Below are positions 6,386-14,390 of a stretch of 21,601 nucleotides of DNA, piece after piece. The notes under the pieces were generated by a model. That model saw only the letters and a list, made by a program, of their open reading frames with translations, did not search any database and was not told the DNA's origin. The stretch is from NCBI GenBank assembly GCA_002307245.1, contig DBTW01000001.1, forward strand, positions 9,056-30,656. Direction: 5' to 3'. The number at the start of each line of letters is the position of its first letter. Position 1 is the first letter of the stretch. A program made the translations under genes and the position numbers. The DNA comes from Spirochaetaceae bacterium UBA1306. Its GTDB lineage: Bacteria > Spirochaetota > Spirochaetia > Treponematales > Rectinemataceae.

Positions 6386-7350
6386 CGGGCGGCCCTGCCG
6401 ATCCCGGGCCGGGCTGCCGCTGAGGCGAGATCCGCGAGGAAGCTGGCGCAGGAGGCGATGACCGCGAAGACGACGACGCAGCCTTGGACGAGGGGGAAGT
6501 CGCGTTGCGCGACCGCGGTAAGGGCGAGCCGCCCCAGGCCCGGCAGCGAGAAGACCTGCTCCACGACGACCGCGCCCCCGAAGAGCGCGCCGAACTGCAG
6601 GCCCGCCAGGTTGATGACGGGAGGCAGGGCGTTCCGCAGGGCGTGCCTCCGTGCGGCTTGCGATCTCGAGAGGCCCTTGGCCCTAGCCGCCACGACATAC
6701 TCGGACGAAAGTTCGTCGAGCATCGCCGTCCTGGTCTGGCGAGTCAGCATGGCGGCGTTCGACGCGCCGAGGGCCAGGGCCGGCAGGACCAGGGAGCGCA
6801 GGTCCTTCCCGCCGAAGAGGGGGAATATCGGGATGGCCACGGCGAAGCCGAGGAGCAGGAGGATCCCGAGCCAGAAACCCGGGAGCGAGAGGGCGAGCCT
6901 GGACAGGAAGGCGATAGCGCCGTCGGCGGCGCCTCCTTTCCGCGTCGCCGAGGCCTCCCCGAGGGGCAGGCCGACGAGCATCGCGAAGGCCGACGCCAGA
7001 AGGGCGAGCTCGAGGGTCAGGGGGAAACGCTGTGCGATCAGGCGCGATACGCGCTCCTTAGAGACGAGCGAGGCCCCGAGGTCCAGCCTCGCGAGGCCGA
7101 GGGCCCACTCCGCGAACTGCGTCGCGAGGCCCCTGTCCGTGCCCATGGACCGGCGCATAGCCTCCACATCGGCGGGCCTGGCGTCCAGGCCCGCGGCGGT
7201 CAGGGCGGGGTCGCCGGGCAGGACGCGCGCGAGGGCGAAGGCCAGGACTGCCACGACGGCGATCGTCAGCGCGAGCCGCGCCGCCTTGCCTAGGGCGTAG
7301 GCGATGAGGTCGCGGCGGCGCTTTGCGCCCGCTCGATCGTGTCGCCTCAC
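6382..7350 (-). CDS. Peptide/nickel-type ABC importer permease (DppB/OppB family)
   Basis: I choose the GTG at 7350, which overlaps the acetyltransferase stop as GTGA and lies behind GGGGAG. The longer frame upstream only shadows the acetyltransferase gene. The 322-residue membrane protein has an N-terminal helix (about 22-42) ending in ARVLPGDPA, the hallmark of B-type permeases. It also has several further helices and the EAA loop EYVVAARAKGLSRSQAARRHALRNALPPVI. The C-terminal VVEQVFSLPGLGRLALTAVAQRDFP segment is also characteristic. It would form the pore with the C-type permease at 2488-3363. It is the first gene of the importer block and is translationally coupled to both neighbours. Confidence 0.92.
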   Translation of the reverse strand: MRRHDRAGAKRRRDLIAYALGKAARLALTIAVVAVLAFALARVLPGDPALTAAGLDARPADVEAMRRSMGTDRGLATQFAEWALGLARLDLGASLVSKERVSRLIAQRFPLTLELALLASAFAMLVGLPLGEASATRKGGAADGAIAFLSRLALSLPGFWLGILLLLGFAVAIPIFPLFGGKDLRSLVLPALALGASNAAMLTRQTRTAMLDELSSEYVVAARAKGLSRSQAARRHALRNALPPVINLAGLQFGALFGGAVVVEQVFSLPGLGRLALTAVAQRDFPLVQGCVVVFAVIASCASFLADLASAAARPGIGRAAR

Positions 7351-7910
7351 TGGAGGCTCCCCGCGAGTTGCAGCCGCATCTCGTACCATTTGTGGCCGCC
7401 GAAACCGGCCGGTGAAACGGCGCGATAGGCGAAGCCGAATCGCTGGTAGAATCGGATGAGGTGCTCGCGACAATCGAGTAGGACGGAGTCTTTTCCCTCG
7501 ACGATGGCCTGCTCGATGATGCGCTCCAGGAGTTCGCTCGCGACGCCTCTCTTCTGGACGCGGGGATGGACGACCAGGGAGAAGAGAACCAGGTGCCGGC
7601 CGGTGGGATTGTGGCCGACGAGATCCTTGAGGCTTTCGTCGCTTATGTCCTCCGATTCGAAGGCGCCCGAGTTCACGAAGCCGACGACCGCCCCGCCCAG
7701 CTCGGCCACGAGGAAGCCCTCGGGGTACTTGCGTATCCTGCGCCCGATCCGATTGCGGGTTGCGCCAGCTCCCTCGAAGCAAATCGTCTCGATCTCGAAG
7801 CAGGCCTCGAGGTCGCCTGGGCTGACGCGGCGGATTCTAAGGTCTGCGCCCGAGATCCTCGACGGCGCCGCGGGCTCGGTCGCCATCGGAACGGATCGAA
7901 GTTCGCCCAT
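7347..7910 (-). CDS. GNAT-family N-acetyltransferase
   Basis: The 187-residue cytoplasmic protein has a GNAT fold: LRIRRVSPGDLEACFEIE at the first strand and helix, YPEGFLVAELGGAVVGFV in the middle, and motif A, LVLFSLVVHPRVQKRGVASELLERI, where QKRGVA (119-124) binds the acetyl-CoA pyrophosphate. RFYQRFGF is the typical C-terminal motif B. It transfers acetyl from acetyl-CoA to an amine; the substrate is not known. It resembles the arylalkylamine N-acetyltransferase-like branch. Its place between a MetY gene and an importer recalls Bacillus SnaA (YtmI), which acetylates S-modified cysteines after uptake, so a similar role is possible. The ATG at 7910 has a weak ribosome site, and Met9 is an alternative start. 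Confidence 0.85.
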   Translation of the reverse strand: MGELRSVPMATEPAAPSRISGADLRIRRVSPGDLEACFEIETICFEGAGATRNRIGRRIRKYPEGFLVAELGGAVVGFVNSGAFESEDISDESLKDLVGHNPTGRHLVLFSLVVHPRVQKRGVASELLERIIEQAIVEGKDSVLLDCREHLIRFYQRFGFAYRAVSPAGFGGHKWYEMRLQLAGSLQ

Positions 7911-7913
7911 GGC

Positions 7914-9200
7914 TTAAGAGCCCGCCTTATCGAAGGCCTGCCCCAGGTCCCAGAGGATGTCGTCGATGTCCTCGACACCGAGGGAGAGCCTGATCTGCTC
8001 CGGCTTCACTCCGGCCGCGCGTTGCTCGGCCTCGGAGAGCTGCCCGTGGGTGACCGTAGCCGGGTGCACGACCAGGGACTTCGAGTCGCCCACGTTGGGG
8101 AGGAAGGAGAAGAGCTCGAGGCCCTCGATGAAGCGCTTGACCTTCTCGAAGCCGCCCTTGATGCCGAAGGTCAGGATGGAGCCTGGCCCCTTGGGCAGGT
8201 ACTTCTTGCCCAGCTCGTAATAAGGGCTCGACTTGAGCCCCGGGTAGTTCACCCACTCGACCCGAGGATGGCCGTCGAGATACTCGGCGACCCGCTGGGC
8301 ATTGCGCACCTGGCGCTCGACGCGGAAGGAAAGAGTCTCGATGCCCTGGAGGAAGAGGAAGGCGTTGAAGGGGCTCATGCAGGCGCCGAAATCGCGAAGA
8401 TAGTGGAGCCTGGCTTTCACGATATAGCCTTGGTTACCCCACTTCTGCGCGTGGATGAAGCCCGAGTAGGCGCTGTCGGGAGTCGTGAAGTCGGGGAACT
8501 TGCCCGAGGCCCAGTCGAAGTTCCCGCCGTCTACGATGAGGCCGCCGATGCTCGTGCCGTGGCCGCCTATGAATTTCGTCGCGGAGTGGACGATGACGTT
8601 GGCCCCGTGCTCGAAGGGCTTGAAGAGGAAGGGCGTGCCGAAGGTGTTGTCCACGATGAGCGGGATCCTGTGCTTGGCCGCTATCGCGGCCACGGCGTCG
8701 AAATCGACGATGTTGATGTCGGGGTTGCCGATTGTCTCGACGAAAATGGCCTTAGTCCTCGCATCGATGGCGAGCTCGAAATTTCCCGCATCCCTCGGGT
8801 CGACGAGGCTCGTCGTCACGCCGTGCTTAGGGAGCGTATTCACGAATAAATTGAAGGAGCCGCCGTAGAGAGTCTTGGCCGCGACGATGTTGTCGCCCGT
8901 ATGGGTGATGTTGAGTATGGAGTAGGCCGTCGCCGCCGAGCCCGAGGCTACCGCCAGGGCGCCTGAGCCTCCCTCGAGCGCGGCGATGCGGTTCTCGAGG
9001 ACCTCGTTCGTGGGGTTGATGATCCGCGTGTAGTCGTAACCCGCCATCTCGCCCGAGCTTATGCCCTGGGCGGCGGCGAAGTCCTTGAATACGAAGGAGG
9101 TGGTCTGGTAGATGGGAACCGCCCTCGCCCCGGTCGTCGGGTCGGGTTTCTGGCCCGCATGCACTTGCAGAGTGTCGAATCCGAACTTCCTGTCGCTCAT
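7914..9200 (-). CDS. metY: O-acetylhomoserine sulfhydrylase (MetY-type) 2
   Basis: The start at 9200 (ATGA overlap with the upstream ATPase gene) gives 428 residues, the normal MetY length. This cytosolic PLP enzyme makes homocysteine from O-acetylhomoserine and sulfide, or methionine when methanethiol is the donor. The gamma-family landmarks are present: FGFDTLQVHAG, VPIYQTTSF, YDYTRIINPTNEVLE, phosphate-binding SGSAAT, LIVDNTFGTPF and the PLP lysine Lys209 in HSATKFIGGHG. The C-terminal SLVVHPATVTHGQL matches MetY. It differs clearly from the other MetY in this operon, so the two are not a recent duplication and may prefer different thiols. Being coupled to the NitT/TauT-type importer suggests it uses sulfur from the imported compound, which is inference. 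Confidence 0.93.
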   Translation of the reverse strand: MSDRKFGFDTLQVHAGQKPDPTTGARAVPIYQTTSFVFKDFAAAQGISSGEMAGYDYTRIINPTNEVLENRIAALEGGSGALAVASGSAATAYSILNITHTGDNIVAAKTLYGGSFNLFVNTLPKHGVTTSLVDPRDAGNFELAIDARTKAIFVETIGNPDINIVDFDAVAAIAAKHRIPLIVDNTFGTPFLFKPFEHGANVIVHSATKFIGGHGTSIGGLIVDGGNFDWASGKFPDFTTPDSAYSGFIHAQKWGNQGYIVKARLHYLRDFGACMSPFNAFLFLQGIETLSFRVERQVRNAQRVAEYLDGHPRVEWVNYPGLKSSPYYELGKKYLPKGPGSILTFGIKGGFEKVKRFIEGLELFSFLPNVGDSKSLVVHPATVTHGQLSEAEQRAAGVKPEQIRLSLGVEDIDDILWDLGQAFDKAGS

Positions 9201-9997
9201 AGGAAATACTCCGGGCCCTTGGGCCTGCTCACGAAATGAAGCTTCTCGAGTATCAATGTGCGCAGCTCCAAGAACTCCGGGTCGCCGCGCGACCTCGGGC
9301 GAGGGCTGGAGAGGGGGATGATCTCCTCGATCTTCCCCGGCCTCGGGGTCATGATCACGATGCGGTCGCTTAAGTAGACGGCCTCGTCGACGTCGTGGGT
9401 TACGAGGATCATCGTCGTGCCTCGCTCGCCCCATAGCTCGAGGAGCCTGTCCTGGAGGTCCATCCTCGTGAAGGCGTCGAGGGCCCCGAGGGGCTCGTCG
9501 AGGAGGAGGACCTTGGGGTCGTTGATCAGTGCCCTGGCGAGGGAGGCGCGCTGGGCCATGCCTCCGGAAACCTGATGGGGATAGGTCCGCTCGAAGCCCT
9601 TGAGGCCCGTCATGTCGATGTAGCGCTGGACTTCCTTTTTCTTTTCCTTGTACACGCGCCTCGCCTTGAGGCCGGCGGCGATGTTGTCCTCGATGGTTTC
9701 CCAGGGGAAGAGATTCGCCTGCTGGAAGACGAGCCCCCGCTCGTGGCTCGGCCCGGCTATCTCGGTCCCGTCGAGGAAGAGTTTGCCCGCTTGAGGCTTG
9801 TCAAGGCCGGAGATGAGCCGCAGGAGCGTAGTCTTGCCGCAGCCCGAGGCGCCGATCAGCGACACGAACTCGCCCGGATTCACGAAGAGGTCTATGCCCC
9901 GAAGCGCCTCGACCTCGTGGCCGTAGGCGTCGACATAGGTCCTCCCGACGCCCTCGACCTTTATGGCGCCTTCGGTCGTTCTCGCCTCGGCGCTCAT
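9197..9997 (-). CDS. NitT/TauT-family ABC importer ATPase (SsuB/TauB-like)
   Basis: The start at 9997 (ATGA overlap with the permease stop) gives 266 residues, the normal length. The upstream extension of the frame is a shadow of the permease gene. Motifs: Walker A GASGCGKTT (49-57), Q-loop VFQQANLFPW, signature VSGGM (143-147), Walker B VLLLDEP (163-169), D-loop GALD and H-loop His201. The FQQxxLFPW stretch is typical of importers for sulfonates, taurine, nitrate and related small molecules. It energises the permease encoded just upstream, and the probable binding protein is at 14391-15425. The substrate is unknown, but the adjacent MetY gene suggests an organosulfur compound. Confidence 0.93.
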   Translation of the reverse strand: MSAEARTTEGAIKVEGVGRTYVDAYGHEVEALRGIDLFVNPGEFVSLIGASGCGKTTLLRLISGLDKPQAGKLFLDGTEIAGPSHERGLVFQQANLFPWETIEDNIAAGLKARRVYKEKKKEVQRYIDMTGLKGFERTYPHQVSGGMAQRASLARALINDPKVLLLDEPLGALDAFTRMDLQDRLLELWGERGTTMILVTHDVDEAVYLSDRIVIMTPRPGKIEEIIPLSSPRPRSRGDPEFLELRTLILEKLHFVSRPKGPEYFL

Positions 9998-10995
9998 TTT
10001 ATGAGTCCCTTCTGCCAGACGAGGGCCCGATCCCTGAGCTTGAAGATGAGGTCCATCACGAGGGAGAAGAGGATCGCCATGATGACGATCGAGGCGTAGA
10101 CTTTCGCGTAGTTCGACCAGCTCTTCGCCCAGTTTATGTACCATCCTAGCCCCGCCTTGGCGCCGATCATCTCCGAGACCACCAGGGTCGCGAAGGAGAG
10201 ACCGGTCGCCGTATAGATGCCGATGAAGATCGAGGGCATGGCCCCCGGCACCGCGACCTTGAAGAGGAGAAATCTCTCGTCAGCCCCGAGAGTGAGGGCG
10301 GCCTCGATATGGGCCTTCGGAATGCCCGCTATCCCCGTCGCCGTCATGTACGCGACTGGTGACCATACCGAGAGGACGATGAGGAAGACCTCGGCGCCGA
10401 AGCTCGAGGGGAAGACGATCATCGCGACGGGTATCCAGGCCGTCGCGGGAATCACGCTCATGATCTTAACCGTGGGGAAGACCCAGTAGCCCCATTGGCG
10501 GTACCAGCCGAGGAAGATTCCCGTGGCGAGCCCGGAGACGGTCCCGATGGCGAAACCCACGACTAAGAGCCTGAGGGAATACGCGGTGCTGATGAGGAGC
10601 TTCTCGTAGTCCTCGACGATCACCTGGAGGATCTGGGCCGCGCTCGGGAAAAAAGGCAGGGGCAGGAGGTCGCTCTTCTCGGTGACAAGGTCCCAGGCGA
10701 TAAGGACGAGGGCCAGGGCGAAGACGAATTGAGCGTGGTGGTAGAGGCGAGACCGAGCCTTCTCGTTGAAGATCGAGACGACGATCGCGCCGGCCAGGAA
10801 GGCCAGGCCGAGGGAGACGGCTATCCGATAGGGCAGGTCCTCGACTTCCTGGACGGTCGGCATAAGGAGGTTGACGGTCAGTAGGGCCGCCAGGGAAAGG
10901 CCCTCGGCGGCGACCCATGCCTTGGATCTCGGCTTCCAGTATCGTTCGCTCGGGACGGCTCTCGCGAGACCCCGGCCTTCGGTTTTTTCGCTCAT
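9994..10995 (-). CDS. NitT/TauT-family ABC importer permease (SsuC/TauC-like) with N-terminal extension
   Basis: The 333-residue inner-membrane protein carries a standard MetI-type permease domain from about residue 110. The EAA loop is IEAALTLGADERFLLFKVAVPGAMP, and the family phrase LPFFPSAAQILQ precedes the core. The first 100 or so residues add extra hydrophobic helices (about 30-47, 56-75 and 88-103) not found in the roughly 260-residue SsuC or TauC. The start overlaps the stop of the cupredoxin-fusion gene (ATGA). Together with the ATPase at 9197-9997 and the binding protein at 14391-15425 it would form a small-molecule importer. The extra helices might dock a partner, but nothing in the sequence proves that. 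Confidence 0.92.
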   Translation of the reverse strand: MSEKTEGRGLARAVPSERYWKPRSKAWVAAEGLSLAALLTVNLLMPTVQEVEDLPYRIAVSLGLAFLAGAIVVSIFNEKARSRLYHHAQFVFALALVLIAWDLVTEKSDLLPLPFFPSAAQILQVIVEDYEKLLISTAYSLRLLVVGFAIGTVSGLATGIFLGWYRQWGYWVFPTVKIMSVIPATAWIPVAMIVFPSSFGAEVFLIVLSVWSPVAYMTATGIAGIPKAHIEAALTLGADERFLLFKVAVPGAMPSIFIGIYTATGLSFATLVVSEMIGAKAGLGWYINWAKSWSNYAKVYASIVIMAILFSLVMDLIFKLRDRALVWQKGLIK

Positions 10996-12071
10996 CTTTT
11001 CGCTTCCTTTCCTAGGGGACCGCCGCGGGATTCGAGCTCTTCGCTGAATTTTCCGAGGTCATCGACGACGTATATCCGGCTGGATATCATCGCGCACCAG
11101 GAGCAGTAGTCCATTTCCCCCGAGCGGTCGGGCGGCGTGAATTCGACGACAGTGTCCCCCGGCCGCAACGTCCGCTTGATGCCGAGGTCGGGGATGGAAA
11201 AAGTCGACGAATGCTCGTTGAGATCCCCGTCACTCGCGCTGATCGTCCAAGAAACAGGTAGGTTTTTCTGCACGACGATCGGTTGGAAGGCCATGGCCTG
11301 GATCCGCGTAGCCACGTGCTGAGAGCCGCCATCCAGGCTCGCTATGGCCGCGTCGGGAGGCAGCTCCTTAACGAGACTCGCGTCGAAGGACAGGAGGGCG
11401 GCCGCGCGGGCGGGAAGGCCCGAGAGGATGAGGCCCCTTCCCGCCATGACCAAGCCCATCGCCAGGACGAGGAGGGCCGCCGCGCCCTGCGCGAGGCGCG
11501 AGAGGCGCGGACGCGAGGCGAGGCGAGCGTAGGCCGCGCTGGCGCCGAGGAGGGTGGGCAGGGTTCCAAGGGCGAAGGCGAGCATGGCGAGGGCTCCCTT
11601 TATCGCGGTGCCGAGGCCGAGGGAAAAGAGGAGCATCGTTTGCAATGGCGCGCAAGGCAGGAGGACCGTGAGGAGGCCTGTCGCGAAGGAGCCTCTGCCT
11701 CCGCCGAGGATGCGGCGCGCCAGGGTGAGCGGCCATGTGGGAGTCCAGCGCTTTAGGGTCGGGAATAGGCCGAGCATGCCGTAACCAATGGCCGCGATGA
11801 GCAGGCCGCCGACGATTGCTACGAGCGCCCGGAGGCCGTCGGAAACCGCGGCGAGGGAACCGAGGGAGCCGAAGGCGGCCCCGGCCGCCGCATAGGAGAG
11901 AAGTCTCCCCGCATTGTACGCCAGAAGGCGAAGCGGCGAGCGAGGGGAGGAGCCGACGGCGACTATCCCGCCGCACATGGCGAGGCAATGGATGGAGCTC
12001 GCTAGGCCGAAGATCAGGAGGGCCCCGAATCCCGCGCCTGCGGCCGGCGCCAACGCGGCGAATACGCTCAT
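10992..12071 (-). CDS. TauE/SafE (DsbD-like) membrane protein fused to a C-terminal cupredoxin-like domain
   Basis: The 359-residue protein has about six membrane helices in residues 10-225, beginning with LASSIHCLAMCGGIV (H28, C29, C33), the hallmark of the DsbD/UreH-like branch often annotated as sulfite exporter TauE/SafE. LLPCAPLQ in a later helix adds another conserved Cys. The C-terminal part (about 245-345) resembles a cupredoxin: VVQKNLPVSWTISA, LRPGDTVVEFTPP and the possible metal site YCSWCAM (C323, C326, M328). Related fusions occur beside copper ATPases and are thought to handle copper or its redox state. It overlaps the Cu-ATPase gene by ATGA, which strongly links the two. Sulfite export is unlikely despite the usual family name. 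Confidence 0.85.
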   Translation of the reverse strand: MSVFAALAPAAGAGFGALLIFGLASSIHCLAMCGGIVAVGSSPRSPLRLLAYNAGRLLSYAAAGAAFGSLGSLAAVSDGLRALVAIVGGLLIAAIGYGMLGLFPTLKRWTPTWPLTLARRILGGGRGSFATGLLTVLLPCAPLQTMLLFSLGLGTAIKGALAMLAFALGTLPTLLGASAAYARLASRPRLSRLAQGAAALLVLAMGLVMAGRGLILSGLPARAAALLSFDASLVKELPPDAAIASLDGGSQHVATRIQAMAFQPIVVQKNLPVSWTISASDGDLNEHSSTFSIPDLGIKRTLRPGDTVVEFTPPDRSGEMDYCSWCAMISSRIYVVDDLGKFSEELESRGGPLGKEAKR

Positions 12072-14362
12072 CGCGGCTGCGCCCTTCGAGCCGAAGTCGC
12101 GGCCCCCTTACGATCTATTCGTAGCGATCCGAGGATCACAGCGATCGAGCTCGCGGCCATCGCGAGGGCCGCGAGCTCAGGGCTGATGCGCCCCAAGACG
12201 GCGAGGCTGATGCAGACGACGTTGTAGGAGAAGGCCCAGGCGAGGTTCGCTCGTATTCGTCGGCTCGTCTGTCTGGCGATGCGTATCGCGGCGGGGATCG
12301 AGAGGAGATCGCAGCCGAGCGCGATTATGTCGCCCGCCTCGATGGCGATGTCCGTTCCTCCGCCGAGGGCTATGCCGACGTCGGCGGCCGCCAAGGCCGG
12401 AGCGTCGTTGATGCCGTCGCCGACCATGGCGACCTTCCGGCCTTCGGCCTGGAGGCGGCCGATTTCCTCGGCCTTGTGCTCGGAGGAAAGCGAGGCCTCC
12501 ACGCTCTCGATGCCGGCGGCGGACGCGACTAGGCGGGCGACCTTCGGATCGTCGCCGGTAAGGAGCCGCGACTCGATGCTCATGCCGATCAAGGCCAGCA
12601 CCGCGGCCGCCGCGTCCGGCTTGAGCACGTCCTCGAGGGCGAAGAGGGCTTCGAGGGAGCCGTCTACCGCGAGAGCCACGACGCCCATCCCTTTCGCTCG
12701 CAGGCCCTCGATATCGGGAAGCGTGCCTAAAAGGGCTATTCCCCGCTCCTCGAGGAAGAGGGGGCTGCCCGCCAGCACCGAGCGTCCCTCGAGCTTCGCG
12801 CCGACCCCCCTGCCGGGATAGGCGACGAATTCATCGACCTCCGGTAGCGGCCCGTGGGCCGCTATAGCGGCATCGCATAACGCGCGGCCGTAGGGTTGTT
12901 CCGAACGCCGCTCCGCGGCCGCCGCGAAACGCAGGGCCTCGGGCCCGCTCATGCGCCCGAAGGGGACGATGAGCTTCAGGGAGGGCCTGCCCTCGGTCAG
13001 CGTTCCGGTCTTGTCGAAAGCGACTAGGTCGACGGCGGCCAGTCTCTCCATCGCCCTGCCGTCCTTTACGAGGATCCCCCGCCGCGCTGCCGCTCCCATG
13101 CCGACCACCAGGGCGGTGGGCGTCGCCAAGCCGAGGGCGCAGGGGCAGGAGACTACGAGCACGGAAATGGCTCGCACGAGGGCCAGGTCGAGGAGGAGAG
13201 GCGAGGCCTTATAGACGATGACGAACCAGACGAAGAAGGTAGCCGCCGCAATTCCGATGACGGCGGGCACGAAGAGCGCGCAGACCCTGTCGACGAGGCC
13301 CTGGACCTCGGCCTTCGTCGCCTGGGCCTCCTCCACGAGCCGCACGATTCCCGCGAGCCGGGTAGCCTCGCCGACCTTCTCCGCCCGCACGCGAAGCTCC
13401 GCGCCGGAGTTGACCGAGCCGGCGATCACGGAGGAGCCGGGGAGCTTCTCCACGGGCGAGGATTCGCCGCTCAGCATGGCTTCGTCGACCGCCGAACTGC
13501 CTCTTATGACGATGCCGTCCACGGGGATGCTCTCGCCCGGCCTCACGAGGAGCTCGTCCCCCGCCCTCAGCGCGGAAAGCGGAAGCTCTCGCTCCTCCTC
13601 GCCGACGACGACGCGGCCGGTTTGAGGCGCGAGCCGGGCGAGGGAGCCGACTCGCGCGCTCGTCCTGCGCTTGGCGAGGGCCTCGATGTAGCGGCCGAGG
13701 AGGACGAGGGTGATCACCGTGCTGCCCGCCTCGAAGTAGAGGTTTGGGTGGTTATAGACGCTCCAGCTCGCGTCGATCGCGGCGTAGAGGCTGTAGGCAT
13801 AGCTGGCGGTCGTGCCGAGGGCGACGAGGACATCCATGTTGGCGACTCGGAGCCTCAAGGCCCTGAAAGCGTTGCGGTAGAAGCCCCATCCGAGGATGAA
13901 TTGCACGGGAGTTACGAGGGCGAGCTGGAAGCGCCAGTCGTGGAGAAAGAGGAAATCGTAGGAGAGTTTGACCGAGAGCTTGCCCCAGGCCGTTTGGGTG
14001 CCCGGATCGAAGGCCGCGTGGCAGCCTTTGAAGCCCGAGATGAGCATCATGAAAAAGAGGGGGAAGGACAGGGTCGCGGCCGCGATTAGCGATCGCCTAA
14101 GCGAGCGTAGGCGGCGCTCGCTCGGTGGCAGCGAGCCGCCGGCCGAGGGCGAGTCGCCCGCGTAGAAGCCGAGCGCTTCGATGGACTTTTCCAATTCCGA
14201 TTGGGAAACGAGCTCGGGCGAGTAGCGAACGGCGGCCCTCTCCGAGGCGTAGCTCACGGAGGCGCTTTCCACTCCCGGGAGGGCGAGGAGCCCTCTTTCG
14301 ATCTCGAGGGAGCAGAGGGCGCAGGTCATGCCTGCTATCTTGATGGTCTTCGTCTCGAGCAT
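12068..14362 (-). CDS. copA: Cu+-transporting P1B-type ATPase (CopA-like) with SEQP in place of SEHP
   Basis: The start at 14362 gives 764 residues; the frame upstream is a shadow of the binding-protein gene. An N-terminal heavy-metal domain carries GMTCALC (C14, C17). Further landmarks are MDVLVALG, LSGESSPVEK, the transmembrane metal site CPC (406-408), the phosphorylation site DKTGT (Asp450) and GDGINDAPALA. The last helices contain the Cu+ signatures YN (SYNVV) and MxxSS (MAASS), so this is group P1B-1. It pumps Cu+ out of the cytoplasm, here possibly to feed periplasmic copper proteins. One oddity is SEQPYGRAL (Gln489, codon CAA) where P1B pumps have SEHP; the His positions ATP. It is 28 bp after the binding-protein gene and overlaps the cupredoxin-fusion gene. 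Confidence 0.94.
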   Translation of the reverse strand: MLETKTIKIAGMTCALCSLEIERGLLALPGVESASVSYASERAAVRYSPELVSQSELEKSIEALGFYAGDSPSAGGSLPPSERRLRSLRRSLIAAATLSFPLFFMMLISGFKGCHAAFDPGTQTAWGKLSVKLSYDFLFLHDWRFQLALVTPVQFILGWGFYRNAFRALRLRVANMDVLVALGTTASYAYSLYAAIDASWSVYNHPNLYFEAGSTVITLVLLGRYIEALAKRRTSARVGSLARLAPQTGRVVVGEEERELPLSALRAGDELLVRPGESIPVDGIVIRGSSAVDEAMLSGESSPVEKLPGSSVIAGSVNSGAELRVRAEKVGEATRLAGIVRLVEEAQATKAEVQGLVDRVCALFVPAVIGIAAATFFVWFVIVYKASPLLLDLALVRAISVLVVSCPCALGLATPTALVVGMGAAARRGILVKDGRAMERLAAVDLVAFDKTGTLTEGRPSLKLIVPFGRMSGPEALRFAAAAERRSEQPYGRALCDAAIAAHGPLPEVDEFVAYPGRGVGAKLEGRSVLAGSPLFLEERGIALLGTLPDIEGLRAKGMGVVALAVDGSLEALFALEDVLKPDAAAAVLALIGMSIESRLLTGDDPKVARLVASAAGIESVEASLSSEHKAEEIGRLQAEGRKVAMVGDGINDAPALAAADVGIALGGGTDIAIEAGDIIALGCDLLSIPAAIRIARQTSRRIRANLAWAFSYNVVCISLAVLGRISPELAALAMAASSIAVILGSLRIDRKGAATSARRAQPR

Positions 14363-14390
14363 GCCTGCGCCCTCTTTGGTCTTCTTCCGC

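Noticed and set aside
5711..7300. Long plus-strand open frame of 529 codons
   Set aside because: It lies opposite the oppD/oppB-type genes, has a biased Arg/Ala/Pro/Ser composition and no recognisable domain. The minus-strand proteins in the same place have full family motifs. It is a GC-driven shadow.
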